A stretch of 64,000 nucleotides of DNA from Hyphomicrobiales bacterium (lineage in GTDB: Bacteria; Pseudomonadota; Alphaproteobacteria; Rhizobiales; Rhizobiaceae), in assembly GCA_900469955.1 (NCBI GenBank), contig UBYX01000002.1, forward strand, positions 272,609-336,608, in the 5' to 3' direction. Positions 1 to 8,541 of this stretch are shown here, piece after piece. The position numbers were made by a program, and so were the translations under genes. The notes under the pieces were generated by a model. The model was not told the origin of the DNA. It saw only the letters and a program-made list of their open reading frames with translations, and did no database searches. Numbering within the stretch: the stretch's first letter is position 1; the number at the start of each line of letters is the position of its first letter.

Positions 1-451
1 CTTCGCCGCCGCCGGTCGAATGGCCGACATGGATGGCGTCCTTGAGATCGAGATGATCGGCCAGTTCGGCGACATCGGCCGCATAGGTATCCATTTCGTT
101 GCCGGTCGCCGTCTGGGTCGAGCGGCCGTGGCCGCGGCGGTCATGAGCGATCACGCGAAAACCCTGATGCAGGAAGAACAGCATCTGGGCGTCCCAGTCG
201 TCGGCGCTGAGCGGCCAGCCGTGATGGAAGACGATCGGCTGGGCGTCCTTCGAGCCCCAGTCCTTGTAGAAGATCTCGGTGCCGTCCTTGGTGGTGATGA
301 AACTGCTGGTCATGGTCTTCTTGTCCTCGTGGGTTGGTTGCGTGGATGCATGAGCGATCTGGATGAAGGGCGAAACGGTTGGGGCCGCCGCGACAATCAA
401 CCCGGCCTTCATCGCATTCCGACGTGTCGTCCAGATGATTGCACCGCTCAT
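1..451 (-). CDS. Tat-exported alpha/beta hydrolase (non-heme chloroperoxidase-like), 3' end outside window
   Basis: The visible N-terminal ~150 residues carry a twin-arginine signal ([11 protein letters not shown], then the hydrophobic LIVAAAP and an AHA-S cleavage site near residue 36), followed by an alpha/beta hydrolase core: FHHGWPL oxyanion region, HDRRGHGRS, and the nucleophile elbow GHSTGGGE at the window edge. This pattern is typical of cofactor-free haloperoxidases/esterases; the real substrate is unknown. I chose the ATG at 451 because GGAGAG lies just upstream and it includes the Tat signal; an internal ATG at 313 would give a cytoplasmic form. The gene is divergent from an OhrR-like regulator with operator-like palindromes between them, which suggests peroxide-responsive expression. 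The catalytic Asp and His lie beyond base 1. Confidence 0.85.
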   Translation of the reverse strand, partial: MSGAIIWTTRRNAMKAGLIVAAAPTVSPFIQIAHASTQPTHEDKKTMTSSFITTKDGTEIFYKDWGSKDAQPIVFHHGWPLSADDWDAQMLFFLHQGFRVIAHDRRGHGRSTQTATGNEMDTYAADVAELADHLDLKDAIHVGHSTGGGE

Positions 452-469
452 GATTTCTCTCCAGTTATT

Positions 470-568
470 TATCGCGATATTCATTTTCGCGATAAGCATC
501 CTAATAAAGCGCCGCGCGGCACCTGTCCAGCAAAAAAGATTATCGCGATACATTTTTTCGTGATATTA
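470..568. promoter_or_regulatory. Repeated TATCGCGATA palindromes, likely OhrR/MarR operators
   Basis: The perfect 10-bp palindrome TATCGCGATA occurs at 470-479 and again at 541-550. Degenerate copies (TTCGCGATAA at 486-495; a TCGTGATATT-like copy near 558-568) lie beside each. The two perfect boxes flank the AT-rich intergenic region between the divergent hydrolase and regulator genes, so one regulator could control both promoters. Assignment to the neighbouring MarR/OhrR protein is inference from position. Confidence 0.7.
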
Positions 569-594
569 AATCCGGCATCTTCCGGAGACCTTGC

Positions 595-1035
595 ATGTCT
601 GACCCGCAACCTGTCCCTTTGGACGACCAGCTGTGTTTCTCGCTGTATGCGGCAAGCATCGCGATCAACCGTCTTTACAAGCCCATGCTGGATGAGATGG
701 GCATCACCTATCCGCAGTACCTCGTCTTGAGCGCGATTGCCGAACAGCGGGAGATGACGATCGGCGCGATCGCCGAGCGGCTTTCGCTGGAATCGAGCAC
801 CGTGACCCCGCCGGTCAAGCGGCTCGAGCAGGCGGGCCTTGTGGAACGCCAGCGTGGCAAGACAGACGAACGCCAGGTTCATGTCCGGCTGACGGATGCC
901 GGCAGAACCCTTATCCAAGAAAGCCGGTGTCTCGGAGATACGCTGATGGAACGTTCCGGCATGACGTCAGCACAGTTCCAGTCGTTCAACCGGCAGGTAC
1001 AGGCGTTTCTCGACACGCTGGTCCGCAACCCATAA
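595..1035 (+). CDS. MarR-family peroxide-sensing regulator, OhrR-like
   Basis: This 146-residue winged-helix protein opens with LDDQLCFSLYAAS, which matches the N-terminal signature of OhrR, where the conserved cysteine (here Cys14) is oxidised by organic hydroperoxides to release DNA. The helix TYPQYLVLSAIAE and the wing region (IGAIAERLSLESSTVTPPVKRLEQAGLVERQR, approximately residues 57-90) are also OhrR-like. SD GGAGA precedes the ATG. No ohr peroxidase gene is adjacent; the divergent partner is a Tat-exported hydrolase. A second cysteine in the C-terminal half (SRCLGD) raises the possibility of a two-cysteine mechanism, as in Xanthomonas OhrR. Expected behaviour is repression of itself and the hydrolase through the intergenic palindromes. 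Confidence 0.85.
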   Translation: MSDPQPVPLDDQLCFSLYAASIAINRLYKPMLDEMGITYPQYLVLSAIAEQREMTIGAIAERLSLESSTVTPPVKRLEQAGLVERQRGKTDERQVHVRLTDAGRTLIQESRCLGDTLMERSGMTSAQFQSFNRQVQAFLDTLVRNP

Positions 1036-1320
1036 AATCTGCGACCGCGTTCGGAAATCTGCATCGTTTCGAGCAATTTCGGTTGAATCCTTCACCGCAG
1101 CGACAAAAACTCGCGCCGTTTTGTTATCTTCTTGCGGAATCTCGGCCAAATTCCTACAGAATTGTTCGCCGACCGCCGAAAGCCAAACATGGCGCGGCAC
1201 GGCATCGACCGCATCGCCTTCCGTCATTGGCACGAATGTCCTGAAGACCTTCGGAGACGGCGGGCGCGGAATGCGGCGTTGATCGAGGGCTGTTTTGAAG
1301 CCCACCCAAGGAGAACCGAA

Positions 1321-2427
1321 ATGAACCTCAAGACGCTTCTGGGGGCAACAGCCCTCGCCTCCCTGATTTTTGCACCGCTCGCCCATGCGGAGATCGTCAT
1401 CGGCCTGATCGCGCCGCTGACCGGCCCCGTCGCGGCTTACGGCGATCAGGTCAAGAACGGCGCCGAGACCGCCGTCGCGGAGATCAACAAGAAGGGCGGC
1501 ATCCTCGGCGAGAAGGTCGTGCTGAAGGCCGCCGATGATGCCGGCGAACCCAAGCAGGGCGTGTCGGCCGCAAACCAGCTGGTCGGCGAAGGCATCCGCT
1601 TCGTCGTCGGCCCGGTCACGTCAGGCGTCGCCATGCCGGCTTCGGATGTGCTTGCCGAAAACGGCGTGCTGATGGTCACGCCGACCGCGACCACGCCGGA
1701 TCTCACCAAGCGCGATCTCACCAACGTGCTGCGCACCTGCGGCCGCGACGATCAGCAGGCCGAAGTGGCCGCCAAATACGTTCTCGACAAGTTCAAGGAC
1801 AAGAAGATCGCGATCATCAACGACAAGGGCGCCTATGGCAAAGGCCTTGCCGACGCTTTCAAGGCCACCCTCAATGCCGGCGGCGTGAAGGAAGTTCTCG
1901 ACGATGCCGTCACACCCGGCGACAAGGATTTCAGCGCCCTCACCACCCGCCTGAAATCGCAAAATGTCGAAGTGATCTATTTCGGCGGTTACCATCCGGA
2001 AGGCGGCCTGCTCGCCCGCCAGCTCGCCGATCTCGGCGTCAAGGCGACGATCATCGGCGGCGACGGCCTGTCGAACAGCGAGTTCTGGAACATCGGCACG
2101 AAGGCCGCTGCGGGCACCATCTTCACCAATGCCTCGGACGCGACCAAGAGCCCGGACTCCAAGGCTGCCGCCGAAGCACTCGCCGCCCGCAAGATCCCCG
2201 CCGAAGCCTTCACACTGAATGCCTATGCCGCCGTCGAAGTCATCAAGGCCGGTATCGAAAAGGCAAAGAGCTCCGAAGATACCGAAGCGGTTGCCGCCGC
2301 CATCAAGTCCGGCGAACCGATTGCGACCGCCATCGGCAAGCTCACCTACGGGGAAACCGGCGACCTCACCTCGCAGAGCTTCTCGCTATTCAAGTGGGAA
2401 GACGGCAAGATCGTCGCGGCCGAATAA
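1321..2427 (+). CDS. Branched-chain amino acid ABC transporter substrate-binding protein (LivK-like)
   Basis: This 368-residue periplasmic binding protein has a Sec signal peptide ([23 protein letters not shown]) followed by [17 protein letters not shown] and [11 protein letters not shown], the hallmark start of the Leu/Ile/Val-binding type I fold, and later [14 protein letters not shown] and the inter-lobe region [11 protein letters not shown]. An in-frame ORF extends upstream, but the ATG at 1321 has AAGGAG 8 bases upstream and starts exactly at the signal peptide. No permease or ATPase gene is adjacent, so it is an orphan binding protein that must share a transporter encoded elsewhere. The 285 bases upstream show no gene. 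A hairpin terminator follows the stop. Confidence 0.92.
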   Translation: MNLKTLLGATALASLIFAPLAHAEIVIGLIAPLTGPVAAYGDQVKNGAETAVAEINKKGGILGEKVVLKAADDAGEPKQGVSAANQLVGEGIRFVVGPVTSGVAMPASDVLAENGVLMVTPTATTPDLTKRDLTNVLRTCGRDDQQAEVAAKYVLDKFKDKKIAIINDKGAYGKGLADAFKATLNAGGVKEVLDDAVTPGDKDFSALTTRLKSQNVEVIYFGGYHPEGGLLARQLADLGVKATIIGGDGLSNSEFWNIGTKAAAGTIFTNASDATKSPDSKAAAEALAARKIPAEAFTLNAYAAVEVIKAGIEKAKSSEDTEAVAAAIKSGEPIATAIGKLTYGETGDLTSQSFSLFKWEDGKIVAAE

Positions 2428-2448
2428 CCTCGACACAAACACGATCGG

Positions 2449-2474
2449 CGGGCGCCTCGGGCGCCCGTCTATTT
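2449..2474 (+). terminator. Rho-independent terminator after the LivK-like gene
   Basis: The stem CGGGCGCC / GGCGCCCG (2449-2456 with 2460-2467, 3-base loop) is followed by TCTATTT, about 20 bases after the stop codon of the binding protein gene. The T-run is interrupted, so termination strength is uncertain. Confidence 0.6.
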
Positions 2475-2497
2475 GCGGGGACCCGGAGGCGGATCTG

Positions 2498-3007
2498 ATG
2501 TTTGTGATATTTGGCGGTCTGCCGGGGACGGGCAAAAGCACCATCGCGCGGCAGCTCGCCAAACGCCTTCACGCCTGTTATCTGCGCATCGATACGATCG
2601 AGGAGGCCATTCGCTCCGCGGGCGTCTTGTGCTCGGGTTCGGACGTGGGGCCAGCCGGCTACATCACCGCCTATCGGCTGGCCGTAGACAATCTGCGCAT
2701 CGGCGGCTTTGTCGTGGCGGATTCGGTCAATCCGCTGAAGATCACGCGCGACGCTTTCAAAGCGATTGCAGAACAGGCCGGTGTGGCATTCCTTGAAGTA
2801 GAAATTATCTGTTCGGACCGCCACGAACACCGGCGCCGCGTCGAGGAGCGGAGTTCCGATATCGAGGGCCATACGCCTCCGACCTGGGAAGAGGTGGAAG
2901 CGCGCCACTATGAAGCATGGGACAGGCCCCATCTGCAGATCGATACCGCCCTGTCCCCGATCGCAGAAAGCGTTGAACGGATAATCCGGTCGCTGCCGCC
3001 GCGCTGA
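2498..3007 (+). CDS. AAA/P-loop small kinase-like ATPase
   Basis: This 169-residue protein starts MFVIFGGLPGTGKST, a Walker A loop (residues 6-14) at the very N-terminus. It continues with RIDTIEEAIRS and VVADSVNPLKITRDAF (a Walker B-like/substrate region), then the arginine-rich lid CSDRHEHRRRVEERSSD. This is the layout of the zeta-toxin/chloramphenicol-phosphotransferase-like kinases that are often annotated only as AAA family ATPase; the substrate cannot be read from sequence. The ATG at 2498 has GGAGGCGGA upstream and begins right at the Walker strand, so it is preferred over longer upstream starts. It is monocistronic after a terminator. There is no adjacent epsilon-type antitoxin, so a toxin role is not supported. 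Confidence 0.8.
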   Translation: MFVIFGGLPGTGKSTIARQLAKRLHACYLRIDTIEEAIRSAGVLCSGSDVGPAGYITAYRLAVDNLRIGGFVVADSVNPLKITRDAFKAIAEQAGVAFLEVEIICSDRHEHRRRVEERSSDIEGHTPPTWEEVEARHYEAWDRPHLQIDTALSPIAESVERIIRSLPPR

Positions 3008-3068
3008 CCACCAGAACCATTTCCCTTCGACAGCGTTGAACCGGGTGCCCACCGGTTGGGGAAACGGA

Positions 3069-3599
3069 ATGCGGAAGAACTGGTCCGACTTCTTGGACAG
3101 GATATCTGTAGGGTCCAGCGAAGCTGAACTCGCGACGATCGAGACACCGCTCGGCATCTTGCGGTTCTTCATCGCCCGCCGCGGGAACGGCCGCGTCGCG
3201 GTGCTCCGTTGCGATAGTGCCGGAGATTACGATTACGCCCCGCTCAACCGGACCTATCTGACTGATCTGATCCGTGTCGTGGCGGATGGGCGTGAGTTCC
3301 TCGATGGACCCGAGGTGCCCTCCGGCAATTGGTTGAAGCGCGCCGAAGACTTCATCCGTCTGCCCTTCCGGGGGCGTGTGATACGTTCCTTCGGCCGGGT
3401 CCGCTGCGAAAGTTTCGTCGATCTCATGGTCTTCATCACCGAATGGGAGGAGACCCGTTATCTTGCGATCCACCTCCGTGGCCAGGAAACCTCGCCCATA
3501 GCTGTTCTGGATGCCGCTGCGATCGATACCCTGTTGGCGGCATTGAAAAAAGCCTTGGATCTCTTGCCTCCGCCTCCCAGCCCGAAGACGGGCTTATGA
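3069..3599 (+). CDS. Hypothetical protein
   Basis: I do not recognise this 176-residue soluble protein. It starts MRKNWSDFLDRI, is mixed alpha/beta in character, has no signal peptide or membrane segment, and ends in a proline-rich tail (LLPPPPSPKTGL). The ATG at 3069 is preceded by GGGGA about 8 bases upstream and is preferred to a TTG at 3036. It lies 61 bases after the P-loop kinase gene on the same strand and could be co-transcribed. It converges with the membrane protein gene that ends at 3639. Codon use looks like that of its neighbours. Confidence 0.55.
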   Translation: MRKNWSDFLDRISVGSSEAELATIETPLGILRFFIARRGNGRVAVLRCDSAGDYDYAPLNRTYLTDLIRVVADGREFLDGPEVPSGNWLKRAEDFIRLPFRGRVIRSFGRVRCESFVDLMVFITEWEETRYLAIHLRGQETSPIAVLDAAAIDTLLAALKKALDLLPPPPSPKTGL

Positions 3600-3638
3600 A
3601 CCAATACAATATCGGGCGCCCCACTTTCCGCGCTTCGT

Positions 3639-4055
3639 TTACGAACTAATCCCGTCGAGCATTTTCCCGATCGCGGCAATGGCAGAAAAGCCGCGCCAGA
3701 ACAGCCAACCGGACATGCCGACGAAGAAGATCAGGAAAGCCCAGAGCGCCGTCCGGACATGGGGATAGAGCGGATCCGCGGATGCGGTTGCAGCCATCAT
3801 CAGGCCGTTGACGAGCACGAAGACCACGAAGGCCAGCACCGCCAGGTTGATGACATAGCTGTCCCTGTTCGACAGTTTCCTAAATTCGACCCGGCATTCG
3901 ATGATCGCCTTCTGCTGGCTCTCGTTGGCGTGGCGCCTGTTCAGTTCCACCTTCTGTTCAAGCGCCATCAGATCGCGCAGCCATTGGCTGAGCTGGATGT
4001 TGAAGAAACTCCCGACCAGTCCCGCAAGGCTCAGCATCAGGCCGACGAGGTTCAT
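3639..4055 (-). CDS. Three-helix membrane protein, third gene of the EndoU unit
   Basis: This 138-residue protein has an N-terminal hydrophobic segment (about residues 3-20), a charged cytoplasmic-looking helix (QWLRDLMALEQKVELNRRHANESQQK), and two further transmembrane helices at about 66-90 and 103-122. No enzymatic motif is visible. Its ATG overlaps the stop of the preceding gene by four bases (ATGA), which indicates translational coupling and a shared function. An upstream in-frame extension into the previous gene exists but is rejected because of the exact ATGA junction. It may anchor or localise the complex; this is inference. The family is unknown to me. Confidence 0.65.
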   Translation of the reverse strand: MNLVGLMLSLAGLVGSFFNIQLSQWLRDLMALEQKVELNRRHANESQQKAIIECRVEFRKLSNRDSYVINLAVLAFVVFVLVNGLMMAATASADPLYPHVRTALWAFLIFFVGMSGWLFWRGFSAIAAIGKMLDGISS

Positions 4056-4660
4056 GGCCTTTCCCCTTTTTGCAGGAAGCCGAGAAGCGCGAGCAGCGTC
4101 TCGGCCGGCACGGCGAACCAGCGGGTCGTGCCGAGCGACGGCTTCGCCTTGGGAGGCCGCGGTCGCTCGTCGGGTGCAACGGTGGCGGAATAGCGGTCGA
4201 GCTGCACCCTCAGTTCGTCGGCCGCACCGGCCGAAAGGCTGATGTCGATCTCCTCGATGCCGGCCCCGGCCTCCTTCGCCGCTTCGGCACCCGCGCGATT
4301 GGCCGCAAGTGCGGCGACAAGTTCCTTGCGTGCGGCGGTGCGCCACTGTGCGGCCCGGCGGGTCCGGAGCAGCCGGGCGATATAATTCGCCCGCGGCAAA
4401 GGCAGGCCGAAGCGTTCATAGATCACGGTGCCATCAGGTTGTTCGTCGGGAAACATCTCCTCGTAGAAGCGGGAGAGCCAGTATTCGCTCTGCTGGGCCT
4501 GGCTTTCAAAACGCCGCTCGCCCGTCAGCCATTCGAGAAACAGTTCCGCGGCAAGGCGCTCGATCCCCGCCTTCAGCCGTTCCCCGGCCTCGGGCGAAGC
4601 ATCAAGGAGAAGCGTTTCAAGCGCCTTCTCGGACAGCTGCCGAAGACGCTCGTCCGTCAT
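4052..4660 (-). CDS. Hypothetical helical protein, second gene of the EndoU unit
   Basis: This 202-residue soluble protein starts MTDERLRQLSEKALETLLLDASPEAGERLKAGIERLAAELF and is mostly alpha-helical with many Ala, Glu and Arg. A middle segment (YWLSRFYEEMFPDEQPDGTVIYERFGLPLPRANYIARLLRTRR) could fold as a small winged or helical domain. There is no signal peptide and no motif that I recognise. A GTG directly after the EndoU stop codon would add 6 residues; the ATG at 4660, with AGAGGG upstream, is preferred. Tight spacing on both sides makes it the centre of a three-gene operon. It could be a partner or inhibitor of the nuclease, but nothing in the sequence proves that. Confidence 0.6.
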   Translation of the reverse strand: MTDERLRQLSEKALETLLLDASPEAGERLKAGIERLAAELFLEWLTGERRFESQAQQSEYWLSRFYEEMFPDEQPDGTVIYERFGLPLPRANYIARLLRTRRAAQWRTAARKELVAALAANRAGAEAAKEAGAGIEEIDISLSAGAADELRVQLDRYSATVAPDERPRPPKAKPSLGTTRWFAVPAETLLALLGFLQKGERP

Positions 4661-4678
4661 CGTCAAACCCTCTGCCAC

Positions 4679-5974
4679 TCAGAAGACGATCGTCCGGCCC
4701 TGGTCGCTCGCCTGGGCCTTCGAATAGGTGACCACATGCGCGGTATGGCCATCGCGGTTGACGAGCCGGATTTCGCCGCCCTTGTTGGAAAGCTGGATCG
4801 AATTGCGCGGCAGGAGGATCGTCGTCGCGACGCCGGGATCGAGCTTCACCTCGTTGACCGCGAAACGGTGGTTCATCTTGTCCACCAGGAACCAGCCCTC
4901 GAGAGATTGCTGCGAAGAACCGGTATTGATGAGAGTGACCGTTTCCTGGCCCGGATCGTCGCCGAGCGGATTGACCAATGCCGCCAGGATGCGGATGGGG
5001 CTTTGCACCACCGGCTGCGTCGGCTGCTGAGGCTGCGTCGGCGTCACCACCGGGCCTTCCACGGCCCCGCCGCCCGCCCGGCCGAGAAAGACGGGATAGA
5101 AGGTGCGGATATGCTGCTCGTTGGCGCTGCGGAAGACCTTGAGGTCGTAACGCGCCCCATTGATGACCGCCTCTTTCGGCGCTCGGGCGCCAAGATGGGC
5201 GCGGACGGAGCCAAGAGCCATCAGCCCTTCGACGCTGCAGCCGACGAAGAAGCCGCCGACCGGCTTGGTGAGCGGGCGGATGACGCCTGCCGCATCATCG
5301 CCCGCCGACCATCGGGAATAGTCCGGAGCGTGCCATTTGTAGGAGATCGTCACCGATTCCGGGAAATCCTCCTGCCCGTTCTGGTAGAGCCCGCGGACAT
5401 AGGCGATGCGGTCGTCCGCAAATCCCGGAAAGTTCTCGCGGTCGTAGGCCGTGGCAAGGCCGTCGTCGAGGTAATATTTGTACCAGAAGTGATAGCCCTG
5501 CACCTTTGGGCCCTCCTGTTCACCGACGAAAACGTGTTCGAAGCCGGTGAGCGCGGGGTCGCCGCCCTGCGAGAATGTCCGGAACCAGTGCTCCAGGAGG
5601 ACGCCATACCAGCGGTCTCGGGAGATCACGGTGCCTGTGGCGTTGGCGACATATTCGCGCGCGACCTGCATCGGCGGCGTATCGATGACGGCGGCCAGAA
5701 GATCGTGCACCTCCTGACGCTCCTCCGGCGTTTCGATCTCCTGCTCCTGCTCGTCGAGGGAATAGTTGTCGAAAAGCTTCAGCACCCGGTCGTAGGTCAG
5801 CTTCTTGCTGTCGGGGATGACGACGTTCTGGAGGATTTGCGTGTCCTCCTCGGCATCCGCCTCGGTCACGACGGTGACGTAACCTCTGGCTTCATCCCCG
5901 TCCTGACCTGAAAGGATCGGCTGCACCCCGTTGGCGGTCTGGTCGGCATCCCAGATCTGCTGGTAGATATCCAT
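4679..5974 (-). CDS. EndoU (XendoU-type) endoribonuclease fused to a lamin-tail domain
   Basis: This 431-residue protein has two recognisable parts. Residues about 1-300 match the eukaryotic-type EndoU fold: RWYGVLLEHWFRTFSQG, GFEHVFVGE with a candidate catalytic His147, VQGYHFWYKYY with His162, SYKWH with Lys213, and HIRTFYPVF with Thr291/Tyr293. These mirror the His-His-Lys triad of Xenopus XendoU, which cleaves RNA at uridines with Mn2+. After a Gln/Pro/Thr linker (TPTQPQQPTQPV) residues about 328-431 form a lamin-tail (LTD) beta-sandwich: ALVNPLGDDPGQETVTLIN, LEGWFLVD, RNSIQLSNKGGEIRLVN. No signal peptide is seen, so it is probably cytoplasmic. The ATG at 5974 has GGGAGGA just upstream and is chosen over the ATG at 5998. 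It leads a three-gene operon. Confidence 0.78.
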   Translation of the reverse strand: MDIYQQIWDADQTANGVQPILSGQDGDEARGYVTVVTEADAEEDTQILQNVVIPDSKKLTYDRVLKLFDNYSLDEQEQEIETPEERQEVHDLLAAVIDTPPMQVAREYVANATGTVISRDRWYGVLLEHWFRTFSQGGDPALTGFEHVFVGEQEGPKVQGYHFWYKYYLDDGLATAYDRENFPGFADDRIAYVRGLYQNGQEDFPESVTISYKWHAPDYSRWSAGDDAAGVIRPLTKPVGGFFVGCSVEGLMALGSVRAHLGARAPKEAVINGARYDLKVFRSANEQHIRTFYPVFLGRAGGGAVEGPVVTPTQPQQPTQPVVQSPIRILAALVNPLGDDPGQETVTLINTGSSQQSLEGWFLVDKMNHRFAVNEVKLDPGVATTILLPRNSIQLSNKGGEIRLVNRDGHTAHVVTYSKAQASDQGRTIVF

Positions 5975-6150
5975 CACGTCCTCCCGGCGCTCGCGCATTC
6001 ATGACTGAATAGCCAAAGGCTGTTACACCAATTTGACATGACAACCAGGACCGGGGAAACCGTCCGAGATAGGACCGCACTCCCTCGGGTGTCCATTTCA
6101 CTCACCCTCTCGCATGGCTAAGATGTCGTTTGACGGATTCGGAGGCCAGA

Positions 6151-7848
6151 ATGACCGCTAGACTTGAAACGCTGATCGATCAGGGCACGGGCCGGGAGCC
6201 GGCAGATTTGGTGCTGAAGGGCGGAAAGTTCTTCGACCTCGTCACCGGAGAGCTCGTCGCCTCCGACATCGCCATCTCAGGCGACCGCATCGTCGGTACC
6301 TGCGGCACCTATTCCGGCAAGACGGAGATCGACATAACCGGCAAGATCGTCGTGCCGGGTTTCATCGATACGCATCTGCATATCGAATCCTCTCTGGTGA
6401 CCCCGCATGAATTCGACCGCTGCGTCCTGCCCTATGGCGTGACGACGGCGATCTGCGATCCCCACGAGATCGCCAACGTGCTGGGTAGCGAAGGCATCCG
6501 GTTTTTCCTCGATTCGTCGCTCGAAACCATCATGGACATCCGCGTCCAGCTTTCCTCCTGCGTGCCGGCCACGCATCTGGAGACCGCCGGCGCCGACCTG
6601 CCGATCGAAAAGCTCCTGCCCTTCCGCGACCATCCGAAGGTCATCGGCCTGGCGGAGTTCATGAATTTCCCCGGCGTCATCCACAAGGACCCGATCTGCC
6701 TCGCCAAGCTCGACGCCTTCTATGGCGACCATATCGACGGCCATGCGCCGCTTTTGCGTGGGCTCGACCTGAACGGCTATCTCTCGGCCGGCATCCGCAC
6801 CGAACACGAATGCACCACCGCAGAGGAGGCGCTCGAAAAGATCCGCAAGGGCATGCACATTCTGGTGCGCGAAGGCTCCGTCTCAAAGGACCTCGACGCG
6901 CTGATGCCGATCATAACCGAGCGTTTGTCGCCGTTCCTGGCGCTCTGCACCGACGACCGCAATCCGCTCGACATCGCCGAGCAGGGCCACCTCGACTACA
7001 TGATCCGCACCGCGATCGAGAACGGCGTCGAACCCCTCGCGATCTACCGCGCCGCCTCGATCTCGGCAGCCCGCGCCTTCGGGCTTCGCGACCGCGGCCT
7101 CGTCGCGCCGGGCTGGCGAGCCGATCTCATCGTCCTCGACAGCCTTGAAAACTGCAAGGCAGAGATCGTCTTTTCGGCCGGCCGCAAGGTGACCGACGAC
7201 CTCTTCGCGACCCGCAAGCTCGTCGCCCCCGTCGGCCTCGACAGCGTCAGGGCGAGACCTGTGGAAGCCGCCCATTTCGGCGTGCCGGTCACGGAGGGTG
7301 AAACGCCGGTCATCGGCGTGATGCCGGGCAAGATCATCACCCAGCATCGCCGCTACAAGCTCCCCTCCTCAGGCAACCAGACCGTGGTCGACCTTTCCCG
7401 CGACATCATCAAGGTCGCGGTCATCGAGCGCCACGGCAAGAACGGCAACCATGCCAACGGCTTCGTGCAGGGTTTCGGCCTGAAGAAGGGCGCGATCGCC
7501 TCGACGGTCGGGCACGACAGCCACAATATCTGCGTCGTAGGCGTCGACGAGGACGACATGGCGCTCGCCGCTAACCGGCTCGGTGAAATCCACGGCGGCT
7601 TCGTGGTGGTCGAGGATGGCAGGGTCACCGGCGAGATCCCGCTCCCCCTCGCCGGCCTGATGAGCCTCGAGCCTTACGAGGTGGTGCGCGACACGCTGCA
7701 TCACTTGAGAAAGGCCGCCTATACCCTTGGAACGACTCTGGAAGAACCCTTCCTGCAGGTCGCTTTCCTGCCCCTCCCCGTCATCCCTCACCTGAAGATT
7801 TCCGACAAGGGCATGGTGGATGTGGACAGGTTCGCGCTGATCGGATGA
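6151..7848 (+). CDS. ade: Adenine deaminase
   Basis: This 565-residue amidohydrolase converts adenine to hypoxanthine and ammonia. Visible signatures are [15 protein letters not shown] (metal ligands His75 and His77), [24 protein letters not shown], the conserved LCTDDRNP, and the adenine-deaminase C-terminal domain with [32 protein letters not shown]. Length and order match the Ade family (about 560-600 residues). The ATG at 6151 has GGAGG six bases upstream and is preferred to an in-frame start at 6130. It is divergent from the EndoU operon. Hypoxanthine from this reaction would feed the xanthine dehydrogenase encoded at 43-48 kb, although the gene stands about 36 kb from that cluster. Confidence 0.95.
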   Translation: MTARLETLIDQGTGREPADLVLKGGKFFDLVTGELVASDIAISGDRIVGTCGTYSGKTEIDITGKIVVPGFIDTHLHIESSLVTPHEFDRCVLPYGVTTAICDPHEIANVLGSEGIRFFLDSSLETIMDIRVQLSSCVPATHLETAGADLPIEKLLPFRDHPKVIGLAEFMNFPGVIHKDPICLAKLDAFYGDHIDGHAPLLRGLDLNGYLSAGIRTEHECTTAEEALEKIRKGMHILVREGSVSKDLDALMPIITERLSPFLALCTDDRNPLDIAEQGHLDYMIRTAIENGVEPLAIYRAASISAARAFGLRDRGLVAPGWRADLIVLDSLENCKAEIVFSAGRKVTDDLFATRKLVAPVGLDSVRARPVEAAHFGVPVTEGETPVIGVMPGKIITQHRRYKLPSSGNQTVVDLSRDIIKVAVIERHGKNGNHANGFVQGFGLKKGAIASTVGHDSHNICVVGVDEDDMALAANRLGEIHGGFVVVEDGRVTGEIPLPLAGLMSLEPYEVVRDTLHHLRKAAYTLGTTLEEPFLQVAFLPLPVIPHLKISDKGMVDVDRFALIG

Positions 7849-7913
7849 CAGTCGATTGGTGGCGGCAACCATCTTTGATGATGATACTGGCATTGACATC
7901 TGGAGCGTAGCAA

Positions 7914-8159
7914 ATGCCCGTCGTCTTCCGGTCCGGCAATCTGAAGTTCTACTTTTACTCCAACGAAGGCGATCCGCGCGAACCTTTGCACATCCACGTC
8001 CGAGGCGGTGGCGCCAATGCGAAAATCTGGCTGGAACCGGCGATCGGAGTCGCAGAGAGCGAAGGCTTCAACAGCAAGGAACTCTCTGGTATCATTCGCC
8101 TTGTTATCGATAATCGTTCTCTGATCCGGCGGGCATGGCGTGAGCATTTCGGCGACTGA
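7914..8159 (+). CDS. DUF4160 domain protein
   Basis: This 81-residue protein starts MPVVFRSGNLKFYFYSNEGDPREPLHIHVRGGGANAKIWLEP, the standard DUF4160 signature with the conserved EPLHIHV stretch. It overlaps the following DUF2442 gene by 20 bases. Such DUF4160-DUF2442 pairs are widespread in bacteria and have been proposed as toxin-antitoxin-like modules; the biochemical activity is not established. There is no strong SD before the ATG. Confidence 0.85.
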   Translation: MPVVFRSGNLKFYFYSNEGDPREPLHIHVRGGGANAKIWLEPAIGVAESEGFNSKELSGIIRLVIDNRSLIRRAWREHFGD

Positions 8160-8385
8160 AGTAAAATTCGACGACGATACGATGTGGGTCTCGCTCAATG
8201 ACGGCCGCACGCTGGGCGTGCCGCTCGCATGGTTCCCCCGTTTACTTCTTGCAAAGCCGGCGGACCGTGAAAAACTCGAACTGAGCCCGGGCGGGATCCA
8301 CTGGGATGATCTCGATGAAGACATTTCCGTTGCCGGCCTTCTCGAAGGCCGTGGCGACAGAACGATAAAGCGTCCCGCCGCTTGA
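8140..8385 (+). CDS. DUF2442 domain protein, partner of the DUF4160 protein
   Basis: This 81-residue protein has the DUF2442 pattern VKFDDDTMWVSLNDGRTLGVPLAWFPRLLLA, then REKLELSPGGIHWDDLDEDISVAGLL. It begins at a GTG inside the 3' end of the DUF4160 gene, which suggests coupled translation. DUF2442 proteins are acidic and DNA-binding-like in some annotations, and are usually taken as the putative antitoxin or regulator of the pair. It has no other neighbour on this strand within 150 bases. Confidence 0.85.
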   Translation: MSISATEVKFDDDTMWVSLNDGRTLGVPLAWFPRLLLAKPADREKLELSPGGIHWDDLDEDISVAGLLEGRGDRTIKRPAA

Positions 8386-8497
8386 GCGGCTGACTGACCC
8401 CCACCTGAGCCCCAACTACGCATGATAGAGCACGCCGGCGCGGAAACCGCTATCGGCAGGCATTCATGCATTCCCCCAATTTCGCCACGCCCAAAAC

Positions 8498-8541
8498 AAT
8501 TAGCCTTGACTAATCGATTAGCGCATACTAATTATTTTTCA
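8498..8541 (+). promoter_or_regulatory. ArsR-type operator within a probably leaderless promoter
   Basis: TTGACT (8506-8511) and TAATTA (8529-8534) are 17 bases apart, a good -35/-10 pair. The perfect palindrome CTAATCGATTAG (8510-8521) lies between them, with further AATTAG and ACTAATTA half-sites on each side. The ATG at 8541 is only 6 bases past the -10 and has no SD, so transcription probably starts at or next to the start codon. Repression by the encoded ArsR protein is inferred from position. Confidence 0.6.

Noticed and set aside
1132..1320. An N-terminal extension of the LivK-like protein by 63 residues
   Set aside because: The signal peptide and strong SD place the start at 1321; the extension would bury the signal peptide.
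2498..3007. A zeta-type toxin reading of the P-loop kinase
   Set aside because: There is no neighbouring epsilon-like antitoxin and the motif alone is shared by many small kinases.
4070..5911. A 613-codon plus-strand frame across the EndoU operon
   Set aside because: It is the antisense of three consistent genes with good start sites; the translation shows no domain.
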